29,895 nucleotides of DNA from SURF-32 sp964648365 (lineage in GTDB: Bacteria; Planctomycetota; Phycisphaerae; UBA1845), in the NCBI GenBank assembly GCA_964648365.1, contig CAZYLK010000061.1, forward strand, positions 1 to 29,895, in the 5' to 3' direction. Position numbers and translations under genes: made by a program. Below are positions 7,498 to 18,876 of this stretch, in pieces. Each line of letters begins with the position of its first letter. Position 1 is the first letter of the stretch. The notes below the pieces were generated by a model. The model was given only the letters and a program-made list of their open reading frames with translations. It was not told the origin of the DNA and made no database searches.

Positions 7498-7606
7498 GTG
7501 CCCCGAGTCAGCGGTGGCGCGGGGCGACGGAGCCACGAGGCGCCGCCGGTGGGAAGCGGAGGCGCGCGGCGAACGGGCCGGTGGCGGCCGCGCAGGAACC
7601 GAACGA

Positions 7607-9055
7607 ATGAACTCAGAACTGATACGCATCGTCGACGCGATCAGCCGCGACAAGAACATCGAGAAGGAGAACATCTTCCAGGATCTGGAAGCTGCGATGG
7701 TCTCAGCCGCGCGGAAGACCTTCGCCGAGGCGGCCGTCATCGAGATCACGATCGACCGCCTCACCGGCAAGATCGAGGCGACGGCGGACGGGTTTCCCAT
7801 TGACATGACGGATCTGGGCCGGATCGCGGCTCAGACGGCCAAGCAGGTGATGATTCAGCGGCTGCGCGAGGACGAGCGCAGTTCGATTTTTGAAGAGTAC
7901 TCACAGAAGGTCGGAACTGTGGTGACGGGTACGGTCACACGCTACGACGGCGGGCTGGCGATCGTTAACTTAGGTCGCAGCGAGGGGGTTCTGCCCCGCA
8001 GCGAGCAGCTTCCGGGAGAGTCCTACCACCCGGGCGACCGCGTCCGGGCCATGATCCTCGACGTGCGGGAGGCGCAGAGCCAGGTTCGGATCGTGCTGAC
8101 GCGATCGCATCCGGACTACATCCGCAAACTGTTCGAACTGGAGGTGCCCGAGGTCGGGGAGCGGATCATCGAGATCCGGGCGCTGGCGCGAGAGCCGGGC
8201 TATCGCACGAAAGTCGCGGTCTCGTCGATCGACACGAAGGTCGATGCGGTGGGCGCGTGCGTCGGCGTGCGGGGAAGCCGGATTCGCAACATCGTCGAGG
8301 AACTGAACAACGAGAAGATCGACATCGTCCGCTGGAACGAGTCATCGCAGATTCTGATCACCAACGCGTTGAAGCCGGCGGAGATCAAGGAAGTTTTTCT
8401 GTCCTTTGAGCTTGGGCGGGCGACGGTGGTGGTGGCGGACGACCAGCTTTCGCTGGCGATCGGAAAGCGGGGTCAGAACGTCCGCCTGGCGGCTCGGCTG
8501 ACGGGCTGGGAGATCGACATCCGCACGCCGGCCGCCTACGACCAGGGCGTCGACGACATGCAGAAGGCGCTCAAGCCGATCGAGGGCGTGGACGACGTGC
8601 TGCTCGAGAAGATGCTGGCCATCGGCATCATCTGCCTGGCTGACCTGCCGGCCGTGGGCGCCGAGCCGCTGGTCACGGAACTGGAGGTTCCCGCTGCCCT
8701 GGCGGCTACGATTATCGAGGTGGCCGAGCGCGAGGCGGCGCGGCTGGCGGAGGAGGAGGCCGCCCGCAGGGTCGCGGCGGCTGCTGCTGCCGCGGCGGAA
8801 GCGGCGGAAGCTGCCTCGTCCGTCGCGGAAGAGGGCGTCGATGCGGGTGATGGCGGCGAGGAATCCGGAGAGGCGGTGCCGCCCGGCTATCTGAACGCGG
8901 GTGCAGACGACGGCGTCGAACCCGGCGTGCTGACGGCGATCGAGGACGACACGCTGACGGTGACGAGCCTGGAGGATGCGGCGGAGTCGGAGGCGGAAGT
9001 CGGCGGCGACGTGTCCAGCGAGACCGAGGAAGTGAAAGAGTCGGCGGAGACGTAG
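7607..9055 (+). CDS. nusA: Transcription termination/antitermination factor NusA
   Basis: Binds RNA polymerase and nascent RNA, promotes pausing and intrinsic termination, and takes part in rRNA antitermination. The 482 residues comprise the N-terminal polymerase-binding domain (about 1-100), an S1 domain (about 102-168, VTGTVTRYDGGLAIVNLG), KH1 (about 200-265, GxxG as GVRG) and KH2 (GKRGQNVRLAARLTGWEI, 286-303), then a helix-hairpin-helix-like segment (about 326-372) and an acidic Ala/Glu-rich tail (about 380-482). I chose the ATG at 7607 because MNSELIRIVDAISRDKNI is the family N-terminus; a longer frame back to 7466 would translate the terminator. A weak AGGA lies 9 bases upstream. No rimP precedes it, unlike the common rimP-nusA-infB order. 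Expression is probably controlled by the upstream terminator. Confidence 0.97.
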   Translation: MNSELIRIVDAISRDKNIEKENIFQDLEAAMVSAARKTFAEAAVIEITIDRLTGKIEATADGFPIDMTDLGRIAAQTAKQVMIQRLREDERSSIFEEYSQKVGTVVTGTVTRYDGGLAIVNLGRSEGVLPRSEQLPGESYHPGDRVRAMILDVREAQSQVRIVLTRSHPDYIRKLFELEVPEVGERIIEIRALAREPGYRTKVAVSSIDTKVDAVGACVGVRGSRIRNIVEELNNEKIDIVRWNESSQILITNALKPAEIKEVFLSFELGRATVVVADDQLSLAIGKRGQNVRLAARLTGWEIDIRTPAAYDQGVDDMQKALKPIEGVDDVLLEKMLAIGIICLADLPAVGAEPLVTELEVPAALAATIIEVAEREAARLAEEEAARRVAAAAAAAAEAAEAASSVAEEGVDAGDGGEESGEAVPPGYLNAGADDGVEPGVLTAIEDDTLTVTSLEDAAESEAEVGGDVSSETEEVKESAET

Positions 9056-9155
9056 GCTTTCTTACATCAGCGCGGCGCGGCTCGTCGGGGCGTGCCGCCA
9101 GGATCGAGCGAGCGGACCGTTTCGCTCAGTGCCCGGAGGCGTTTGGAGATTGGCT

Positions 9156-11900
<2,745 letters not shown>

Positions 11901-11977
11901 CCGGCGGCGGCGTGACGGGCGGACGTGCGGCGTCCCGTGGATCGCGGGCACAATGGGATTCTGACGAAGCACGAGCC

Positions 11978-13120
11978 ATGATTGAGTTCAAAGCAGACTG
12001 CGGGCATACCGTTCGGGCGCGGGACGAGGATGCGGGCAAGAAGGTGAAGTGTTCGTACTGCGGAGTGGACACTCCGGTGCCGGGCCAGAGCCCGGACGAT
12101 CTGGACTTTCTGTTCAACGAGATTGACGAGAGCGGCCCGCCGGCGGCGGCGGTGCCGCGTCGGCGGCGCGGGCGGAGGGCGGCGCCGTTCAGCCAGGTGG
12201 CCCGCGGCGATACGCCGATGGGCCTGGCGGCGAAGTTCGTTTATGCCGTGGTTCTGCTGGGCATCATCTTCGTCGTTTTCAAGCAGTTCGCGTGGCCGGC
12301 GCTGAGTTCCTGGAGCAGCGCTCCGGCGAAGCGTCTGACGCCGGAGACCAGCGAATCGGCCGAGCCGGAACCTCGCCATCGCACGGCGCGGACGACGACG
12401 AACGGGCTGATCGGTCTGGACGTGGGCCGGGGGGGGCTGTACCTGGCGTCCTTCCCGCCGGCCGCCACGGCCTACTACGTCAATGCCCAGTCGATGGACA
12501 AGCCGGGGCGGGTCGCCGACGTGCGCGGCTGCCAGCGCGTGCTGACGGACGCCCAGGTGAACACGGCCGAGGATACGTACACGGTGGAGGTCGCGTTCGC
12601 CTGGAACTCTCCCAATCTGACGCACTATGACGGGTATTCGGAGTTCCGGCGCCAGCTTGAGAACGCCCCCCCCGCGTCCGCCCGCTCGACCGACGGCGCC
12701 AAGTCGCGCGATGACCTGGCCAACGAGTGGTTCCTCAAGGACGGCGCGGACCGCGTCATGGTCGTCGAGACCGACGACCAGATGTACATCGTTCGCCAGT
12801 TCCACAACGTGCGCGTGCGGCAGGATCGGTGGACGGCGGTGCGGGTTCTGTTCATTCCGGCCGACATCACCGCCCAGGCGCTGACGACGAAGGTCGTGCA
12901 GATTCCCACGCAGTACAGCTTCGACGAGGAATACGTGCGCGGCGAACTTCAGTACTACGCCGTCCCGGCCGCCGACCGGATGTACGTTCTCGATCTGCTG
13001 AAGCGCATCGGCGTGATGCCCTATCGTACGAAAGATCCGCTGACCAACGTGGCGCGGACGCGACTGTTCAAGATCGGCCTCGAGGACGGCATGTTCGCGG
13101 CCCCGGTCATTGAGGAATAG
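11978..13120 (+). CDS. Membrane protein with N-terminal zinc-ribbon-like motif, function unknown
   Basis: A 380-residue protein. The N-terminus has a zinc-ribbon-like arrangement (Cys8-Gly-His10 and CSYC at 25-28), a form common in planctomycete membrane proteins. Then come a basic stretch (about 60-68), one membrane segment (about 83-103, FVYAVVLLGIIFVVFKQF), a Ser/Glu/Arg-rich linker and a C-terminal region (about 135-380) of mixed alpha/beta character that matches no family I recognise. With one membrane span and the ribbon on the N-terminal side, the ribbon would be cytoplasmic and the C-terminal region outside. The start at 11978 was chosen because the ribbon begins immediately; no good Shine-Dalgarno is visible. 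It sits between infB and rbfA on the same strand and ends 8 bases before rbfA, so it is probably an operon member. Confidence 0.8.
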   Translation: MIEFKADCGHTVRARDEDAGKKVKCSYCGVDTPVPGQSPDDLDFLFNEIDESGPPAAAVPRRRRGRRAAPFSQVARGDTPMGLAAKFVYAVVLLGIIFVVFKQFAWPALSSWSSAPAKRLTPETSESAEPEPRHRTARTTTNGLIGLDVGRGGLYLASFPPAATAYYVNAQSMDKPGRVADVRGCQRVLTDAQVNTAEDTYTVEVAFAWNSPNLTHYDGYSEFRRQLENAPPASARSTDGAKSRDDLANEWFLKDGADRVMVVETDDQMYIVRQFHNVRVRQDRWTAVRVLFIPADITAQALTTKVVQIPTQYSFDEEYVRGELQYYAVPAADRMYVLDLLKRIGVMPYRTKDPLTNVARTRLFKIGLEDGMFAAPVIEE

Positions 13121-13128
13121 CGCTACCG

Positions 13129-13569
13129 ATGCGACCGTTTCGTCCCGAGAAAGTGGCCAGCGCGATCCGCGAGATTCTCTCGGAGGCGATCACGCGCGGC
13201 CTCAACGACCCGCGCATCGCGCCGCTGACGACGGTGACGCGGGTGAGCATGAGTTCCGATCTCCAGGTTGCGACCGTGTTCATCAGCGTCCACGGCCCGG
13301 AGACGACGGAGCGCCGGACCTTGCGGGCGCTGCTGCACGCGCGGGGGCACTTGCAGCGACTCGTGGGGCGGAACGTGCGGCTGCGACATACGCCGGAGTT
13401 GCGGATCGAGATTGACGAGCGCGTGCGCGGCGTTCGGCAGACGCTTGAACTGATCGAGCGGAACCAGGGCGAAAGCCCGGCCGCACTGGACGACGAGGCG
13501 CCCGGACCCGACCGGCCGACCGTCGATGACGAGCCTCGGTGGGATCGTGTGGACGATTCGGCGCCATGA
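13129..13569 (+). CDS. rbfA: Ribosome-binding factor A
   Basis: A KH-like 30S maturation factor that helps 16S rRNA 5'-end processing and cold adaptation. In 146 residues it shows the family landmarks: ILSEAI, GLNDPRIAPLTTVTRVSMSSDLQVATVFISVHG (DPR and the SxDLxxA core, quoted in pieces: NDPRIAPLTTVTRV, SSDLQVATVF), VGRNVRLRHTPELRIEIDE and the terminal helix. The last ~35 residues are an acidic Asp/Pro-rich extension (EAPGPDRPTVDDEP) beyond the usual end. A GAGGA within the last codons of the previous gene lies 12 bases upstream, and its stop overlaps the next start as ATGA (13566-13569). Both facts indicate translational coupling in the infB-rbfA cluster. Confidence 0.93.
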   Translation: MRPFRPEKVASAIREILSEAITRGLNDPRIAPLTTVTRVSMSSDLQVATVFISVHGPETTERRTLRALLHARGHLQRLVGRNVRLRHTPELRIEIDERVRGVRQTLELIERNQGESPAALDDEAPGPDRPTVDDEPRWDRVDDSAP

Positions 13570-14351
13570 AAAACGGTACGCACTACACCAAGCGGCTCAA
13601 GAAGCACTTTTCCAAGCTGCTCGCGCCGCCGCCGGCGGCGGCGCCCGGTGATCCGCTCGACACGCTGGCGGCGTCGATCCTCGGGCGCGACTGCGGCTAC
13701 TCCGCGGGTCGGCGCAGCCTGGAGCACCTGCTGGCGACCTTCGTGGACTACAACGAGGCGCGGGTCTGCTCGCCGGAAGATCTGGCGGTGATGATCGGCA
13801 GCCGGCTGCCGCGGGCGGAAGAGCGGTGCGGCCAGTTGCGGCTGGCGCTGAATGACATTTTTGAGCGGGAAAACCGCATGAGCCTGGAGCGCGTGCGGTC
13901 GATGAAGCTGCGGGACGCGCGCCAGTTCCTGGCGACGATCAGCGGCGTGGACGAGTACAGCGTGGCGTCGGTGGTGCTGCGCAGCCTCGGTGGTCACGCC
14001 ATTCCCGTCGATGACGCCGCGTGGACGCTGCTGAAGTCCAAAGATCTGGTCGACCCGCAGGCGACGCGGGGCGAGGTTCAGGGGTTTCTGGAACGGGCGG
14101 TTTCGGCGGCGGACGCGCACGCCTTCTGCCATACCCTCGAGAGTGCGGCGGGGGCCGGCGAAAAGGTCGGCGCTGCGCGGAAAGCGACCTCCCGGGGGAA
14201 AGCGGTATCGACCGCCTCAGCGACGTCCTCCGCCACCGGCCGCCGCGGCGCCGCGACCACACCTCGCAAGAAGCCGGCCAGGACGTCGCGGAAGACCGCG
14301 GGGGCCACCAAGGCGACCAAGACCACGCGGCGCAAATCCCGGAGTTCATGA
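13566..14351 (+). CDS. Endonuclease-III-like HhH-GPD protein with lysine-rich tail
   Basis: 261 residues. The first ~195 resemble the helix-hairpin-helix GPD superfamily of DNA base-excision glycosylases: ISGVDEYSVASVVL (125-138) is the hairpin segment and AIPVDDAAW (about 145-153) carries the conserved Asp (Asp149). The lysine that makes bifunctional members lyases (GRKTA in endonuclease III) is Tyr131 here, and there is no C-terminal Fe-S cysteine cluster. From about residue 200 the protein becomes a Lys/Arg/Ala/Thr/Ser tail (TTPRKKPARTSRKTAGATK) like histone H1, expected to bind nucleic acid. It overlaps rbfA by ATGA, an uncommon partner for a glycosylase. It may be a monofunctional glycosylase, a non-catalytic DNA-binding relative, or a protein acting on ribosome-linked nucleic acid. 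Fold assignment is fairly sure, activity is not. Confidence 0.75.
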   Translation: MKNGTHYTKRLKKHFSKLLAPPPAAAPGDPLDTLAASILGRDCGYSAGRRSLEHLLATFVDYNEARVCSPEDLAVMIGSRLPRAEERCGQLRLALNDIFERENRMSLERVRSMKLRDARQFLATISGVDEYSVASVVLRSLGGHAIPVDDAAWTLLKSKDLVDPQATRGEVQGFLERAVSAADAHAFCHTLESAAGAGEKVGAARKATSRGKAVSTASATSSATGRRGAATTPRKKPARTSRKTAGATKATKTTRRKSRSS

Positions 14352-14413
14352 CCGGCGCCGGCAACGGCGCGCGGGACGACTATCCGCGTGCAGGCCGGCG
14401 GGCAGGGAGTGCC

Positions 14414-17400
14414 ATGGTTCCTATCAGACGCATCACCGGATCCACGCTGGCCGTCGCGCTGTCGATCCTCTCCAGTGCGGGAGGGTGCCAGGCGCCGACT
14501 GCGGCGCCGGCTTCCAACCGACCCTCGCAGTCCGCGGCCGAGGCGGTTCCGCTTCCGCCGCAGGCGCGGGTGGCTCTGGGCGATCTGGAGCCGTCCATTC
14601 GTCAGCCCGAGGCCGCGCCGCCGCGCGAGCTGTCGGACCGGGGAGGTCGCCAGCTCGAACAAGGCTCGGACCTTGCCCGGCAGCAGCGCTATACGGAAGC
14701 TGCGATCGAGCTGGAGCGCGGCCTGCGCTACGATCCCAATCACCCCGCCCTGCTGGATGCGCTGGCGCGCGTGTACTGGGCGTCGGACAACCGACGCCGG
14801 GCGCAGACTTCGGCGGAGTCGGCGATTGCCGCGAACGCGGACTCCGCGTCGGCTCACTACGTCCTTGGCCGCATAGCCGCCGCAGACGGGCGGATCGAAG
14901 ACGCGGTGACGTCGCTGCGGACGGCCGCGGCGTGTTCCTCGTTCGAGGCTGATCCTGAGCTGGCGGCGCTGTGCTATTTTCACCTCGGCGCCGCGCTGGA
15001 GCAGCAGGAGTATCTGACCGCGGCCGCGGAGGCGTACGGCCGCTTTGAGCAACGCGCGGCGCGAGTGGACGCGGGGACGGCCTCCACCGAGTTCACGACG
15101 CTGAGTCAACTCCACGGCGGCATCGCGGCCGAGCCGCGCGCCCGGATTTTCGAGCGGCTGGGAGACTTCGGCCGGGCTGCATCAGAGGTGGCGCGCCTCA
15201 TCGCGCGCCGCGGATCGAGCGACGCGCTGGCGCTCTGGCAGGCGCGGCTGCTGCTCAACGCGGGTCAACCGGGCGAGGCGCTGACGGCGTTTCGGGGCGT
15301 TGAATCGTTGACGCCGGAGGCGCTCGACGTGCTGCGCAACGCTTACGCGCAGCTCGACCGGCCGGACGATTATGTAGCGGAGTTGGAGCGGCGCCTGCGG
15401 GCATCGCCGGATGACGCGGCGATCGTGGGCTACCTGGCGGACGCGCTGGAGCAACGAGGCCGCGCGGATGAGGCGCGGCGCGTGCTGGAGGCGTTCACCC
15501 GCGCGCATCCGCGGGCGGCGGCCGTGCGGAAGCGCCTGATCGAACACTACACCTCGCGGGGTGAATGGTCGCGCGCGCTGGACGAGGCCGGCGCGGCGAT
15601 CGAGGCGGATCCGGCGGATTACCCGACGTACGTGTCGCTGTTCGCGTCGTCGGCGGACGCGAAACCGGCGCTGACGGCCGGGATTGCGCGGCCGGTCGAC
15701 GGAACGGGATACGGACTGGCGTATCTGCTCGGACTGGCGGCGATGGACCGCTCCGACTGGGATGCGGGGCAGCGCTGGCTGAGTCACGCCATGACGGTCA
15801 ATGCCGGGTTCGCCCCGGCGCGGGCGTCGCTGGGTCGCGTGTATCTTCGCCAGCGCCGCTGGGACGACGCCATTCGCGTCGCCGCCCGCGCCGAGCCTAA
15901 TACGGCCGAGGACGCTCGGCTCGAAGTGATCATGGCGAAAGCGTTCGAGGGCCTGGATCAGGACGAGATCGCCGAGTTGCATTACCGCGCCGCGACGCAA
16001 CTCAACCGGGCCGATTCCGAAGCGATGTTCGATCTGGCGCAGCTCTATCGGCGGACCGGTCGGTCGCTGCAATATGAGCGCCAGCTTCTGGCCGTTCTGG
16101 CGGAGGATCCGTTGCACGAGCCGGCCCGCGAGGCCGTCATCCGTCGCTACATCGAGACGGGTAACTTCGAGGAGGCCGGCCGGGCCATTGACGAGTTACG
16201 CCGTCTGTCCGCCAGCGCCGCACTGGTCGGTCGGTGCGCCGCGATGCTGCGGCTGGCGCAGACGCACGATACCGGCGCCTATCAAAGCGCGCTGCAGGCG
16301 CTGGTGAAGGAACACGGCGACGATCCGGTGACGCTCTCCGCGCTCGGCGATTCGTACTTGAAGTCGCGGCAGTACGACGAGGCGCTTCAGTGCTACGAGA
16401 CCGCGCGGCGGCTGGAACCCGACGATCCGGACACGGCGATGAACCTCGTGCGCGTGTTCTACGCGACGCTGGAGTTCGAGCGGGCCGTGGAGACGCTCAG
16501 AGGGCTGATTCCGGATTATCCCAACCGCCACCGCTGGCGGCTGGCGCTGCTCGAACTGCTGCTGGTCGTGCAGGATTTCGACGCCGCGGCCGCACTGGCG
16601 GATGAGCAGCAGCGCCGGGATGACCTCAAACCGCGCGAGCGCGACGAGTATCGCACCATGCTGATTGCCACGATGCGGCTTCAGCATCGCGATGCGGAAT
16701 CGTTGAGCCGGCTGGAAACGTGGGCGCGTGCCGAGGATCCGCCCGACACGTGGACGACCTCGCTGATCGACGCGTACCTTCAGGAGGAGCGTGCCGACGC
16801 CGCCCTGGCGGAGATTCGCCGTGCGTATGGCGAGTCGATGGAGTCTCCGACGGCGCGCTCGCTGGTGACGGCCGCACTCAGTACCGGCGGTCGGCACGTG
16901 CAGGCGGCTCAGCTCATTCTCGGCTGGCTGGCGGACGATCCGAACGATCCGGTGACCACCCGGCGGCTGATCCGCTCACTGGCAGCCGGTGATCGCATTG
17001 ATGACGCGCTGGAACTGGTTCGCAATCAGATGGCGGATCCGACGCTGCGTGACGGCTACGTGCCCGAGTACGCCAGCCTGCTGGATGAGGCGGGCCGTCA
17101 CGCGGAGTGTGCCCGGTTTCTCGACGACTATGCGCGGGAGACGGATCCGTCCACGGCGGTCCGGATGTTTCTGGTCGCGGCGGAGCAGTGGGTCCGGGCG
17201 GGCGAGTATGCCCAGGCGGAACGCCGCCTGACTGAGATGCTGGACTCGTTGCGCGACAAGTCGAGCGTCGCAGACTGCGCCCAGCTTCTGGCGCTGTGCT
17301 ACCAGGAGCAGGGCTTCCCCGAGCAGGCGGCGCAGATGTACGAGCGGGCGCTGTCGCTGCGACCCAACGATGCGCTGCTGAACAACAACCTGGGCTACAT

Positions 17401-17857
17401 GTGGGTGGATCGCGGGGAGCACCTCGACAAGGCGGAGCGGATGATCCGTCTGGCGGTATCGGAATCGCCGCGGCAGACGAGCTATCTCGACAGTCTGGGG
17501 TGGGTGTTGTACAAGAGAGGGGACTTCACAGGGGCTTATAAGTGGCTGCTGCGCGCCGCCCGGGCGGAGCGCGACGCTGACGCCGTGGTGCTGGATCATC
17601 TGGCCGATGCGGCCTGGCGGACCGGGGCGCGAGAGGAGGCCATAAGCTGGTGGACCGCCTCGGTCGCGGCGGCCGAGGACGTCCTGTCGGACGATCCGGA
17701 CAACGCGGAGATCCGGCAGACCCTGGAAGCGACGAAGGTCAAACTGGAGCGCGCGAGGGCCGGGGAGGAACCGCAGACGGCGCCGGCGGGCGGTTCAACC
17801 GAGGCGCAGAAGCCGGCGGACCCTCCCTCCGCGGACCCGAGCGAATCGGGGGCGTGA
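14414..17857 (+). CDS. Large TPR-repeat lipoprotein or secreted protein
   Basis: A 1147-residue protein. The N-terminus (ITGSTLAVALSILSSAGGC) is a signal peptide ending in Cys25; the -3 to -1 residues Ala-Gly-Gly are a permissive lipobox, so it is probably a lipoprotein. From about residue 75 to 1110 it is built of tetratricopeptide repeats, with typical units such as DDAIRVAARAEPNTAEDARL and SLGWVLYKRGDFTGAYKWL. The C-terminal unit (LNNNLGYMWVDRGEHLDKAE onward) is the common end block of large bacterial TPR proteins. It closes with a Pro/Ser/Ala/Glu-rich tail. GGGAG lies 5 bases before the ATG at 14414, which decided the start; the open frame upstream overlaps the glycosylase-like gene. TPR proteins act as scaffolds, so it may organise an envelope complex; no partner is evident. 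It follows the HhH gene by 62 bases on the same strand. Confidence 0.85.
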   Translation: MVPIRRITGSTLAVALSILSSAGGCQAPTAAPASNRPSQSAAEAVPLPPQARVALGDLEPSIRQPEAAPPRELSDRGGRQLEQGSDLARQQRYTEAAIELERGLRYDPNHPALLDALARVYWASDNRRRAQTSAESAIAANADSASAHYVLGRIAAADGRIEDAVTSLRTAAACSSFEADPELAALCYFHLGAALEQQEYLTAAAEAYGRFEQRAARVDAGTASTEFTTLSQLHGGIAAEPRARIFERLGDFGRAASEVARLIARRGSSDALALWQARLLLNAGQPGEALTAFRGVESLTPEALDVLRNAYAQLDRPDDYVAELERRLRASPDDAAIVGYLADALEQRGRADEARRVLEAFTRAHPRAAAVRKRLIEHYTSRGEWSRALDEAGAAIEADPADYPTYVSLFASSADAKPALTAGIARPVDGTGYGLAYLLGLAAMDRSDWDAGQRWLSHAMTVNAGFAPARASLGRVYLRQRRWDDAIRVAARAEPNTAEDARLEVIMAKAFEGLDQDEIAELHYRAATQLNRADSEAMFDLAQLYRRTGRSLQYERQLLAVLAEDPLHEPAREAVIRRYIETGNFEEAGRAIDELRRLSASAALVGRCAAMLRLAQTHDTGAYQSALQALVKEHGDDPVTLSALGDSYLKSRQYDEALQCYETARRLEPDDPDTAMNLVRVFYATLEFERAVETLRGLIPDYPNRHRWRLALLELLLVVQDFDAAAALADEQQRRDDLKPRERDEYRTMLIATMRLQHRDAESLSRLETWARAEDPPDTWTTSLIDAYLQEERADAALAEIRRAYGESMESPTARSLVTAALSTGGRHVQAAQLILGWLADDPNDPVTTRRLIRSLAAGDRIDDALELVRNQMADPTLRDGYVPEYASLLDEAGRHAECARFLDDYARETDPSTAVRMFLVAAEQWVRAGEYAQAERRLTEMLDSLRDKSSVADCAQLLALCYQEQGFPEQAAQMYERALSLRPNDALLNNNLGYMWVDRGEHLDKAERMIRLAVSESPRQTSYLDSLGWVLYKRGDFTGAYKWLLRAARAERDADAVVLDHLADAAWRTGAREEAISWWTASVAAAEDVLSDDPDNAEIRQTLEATKVKLERARAGEEPQTAPAGGSTEAQKPADPPSADPSESGA

Positions 17858-18021
17858 ATCCGCCTTCCTGGTGGCGGCGCGGGGCGATGTGGGGAGCGTG
17901 TTTCGAGCACCGGACCGCGGATCATTGTATCGGGGCCATCGCCAGAGCGAAGCAGGACGCACATAACCCGGCGGACACCGCCGTCAGAAGGTCAACAAGC
18001 TAAAGCAGAAGGAGCGACACC

Positions 18022-18771
18022 GTGTCCGGCCATTCAAAATGGTCCACTATCAAGCATAAGAAGGCCGCCCTGGACGCCAAGCGCGGCAAGGCGTGGAGCA
18101 AGCTGGCCCGCGCCATCACGATGGCCGCCAAGAACGGCGGCAAGCCGGAGGACAACCCGCGCCTGCGTCTGGCGATCGACAAGGCCCGCGCCGGCAACAT
18201 GCCCAAAGACACCATCGAAAAGGCGATCAAGAAGGGCACCGGCGAACTCGAAGGCGAGAGCTACGAAGAAATCACCTACGAAGGCTACGGGCCGGAAGGC
18301 GTCGCGGTGATGTGCAAAGTGCTCACCGACAACCGCAACCGCACGGCGCCCGAAATCAAGAAGGTCTTCGAGCGCAGTGGCGGGAACCTGGGGACGCCGA
18401 ACTGCGTGGCGTGGATGTTCCAGTCCAAGGGCGTGATCACGGTCGCTTCCGACGCCGTGGCCGAGGATCGGATCATGGAGCTGGCCCTGGAGGCGGGGGC
18501 GGAGGACGTGGAGTCGTCCGAAATGGTTCACCAGGTCACGACCACCGTGGACGCCTTCGAGGACGTCCGCGACGCGATCCGCGCGGCCGGTGTCGAGGTG
18601 CAGTCGGCCGACGTGGAGATGGTCGCCGCCAATCAGATATCGCTGGGTCTGGAGGCCGCGCAGAAAGTGATGAGACTGATCGAAGCACTCGAAGAGCACG
18701 ACGACGTCGAGAGCGTGTCATCCAATTTCGACGTGCCGGACGAGGTGATGCGGGAACTGGCGAAGGGGTAG
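18022..18771 (+). CDS. YebC/PmpR/TACO1-family protein
   Basis: A 249-residue protein of the YebC family (bacterial YebC/PmpR, mitochondrial TACO1), which acts on translation of difficult motifs or on transcription, depending on the member. The classic N-terminus MSGHSKWSTIKHKKAALDAK is complete, followed by GGKPEDNPRLRLAIDKAR, the YEGYGPEGVAVM core, TDNRNRTAPE and the GGNLG loop; the C-terminal IEALEEHDDVESVSSNFD is also typical. The start is a GTG with GGAG 7 bases upstream. Length is normal. The gene follows the TPR gene by 164 bases, so it may have its own unit, though no consensus promoter was seen. Directly behind it lies heptad-repeat element A. Confidence 0.95.
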   Translation: MSGHSKWSTIKHKKAALDAKRGKAWSKLARAITMAAKNGGKPEDNPRLRLAIDKARAGNMPKDTIEKAIKKGTGELEGESYEEITYEGYGPEGVAVMCKVLTDNRNRTAPEIKKVFERSGGNLGTPNCVAWMFQSKGVITVASDAVAEDRIMELALEAGAEDVESSEMVHQVTTTVDAFEDVRDAIRAAGVEVQSADVEMVAANQISLGLEAAQKVMRLIEALEEHDDVESVSSNFDVPDEVMRELAKG

Positions 18772-18774
18772 GGG

Positions 18775-18864
18775 GGAATGGCGAATGTCGAATAGCGAAT
18801 AACGAATTAAGAGAACACGGACGCTGCGTCCTCCTCATTCGTTAATCACTGTTCGACATTCTCG
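18775..18864. repeat. Heptad-repeat inverted element A
   Basis: CGAATnn units run forward from 18776 to 18811 and in reverse from 18836 to 18862. About 24 of 29 aligned positions of the two arms can pair. The 24-base loop carries a small GGACGC-T-GCGTCC hairpin. In RNA the whole element would be a long hairpin between yebC and the permease gene. Confidence 0.75.
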
Positions 18865-18876
18865 GGGTTTACTTCC

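Noticed and set aside
7466..7606. N-terminal extension of NusA from 7466
   Set aside because: The 47 extra codons lie across the terminator and its T tract and do not resemble the family. MNSELIRIVDA at 7607 is the known start pattern.
9056..9155. Terminator between nusA and infB
   Set aside because: Hairpins such as GCGGCGCG/CGTGCCGC and GAGCGA/TCGCTC are present, but no T tract follows, so nusA and infB are treated as co-transcribed.
14021..14413. Long 5' extension of the TPR gene
   Set aside because: It overlaps the HhH gene in another frame. The lipoprotein start at 14414 has GGGAG 5 bases upstream and begins the signal peptide.
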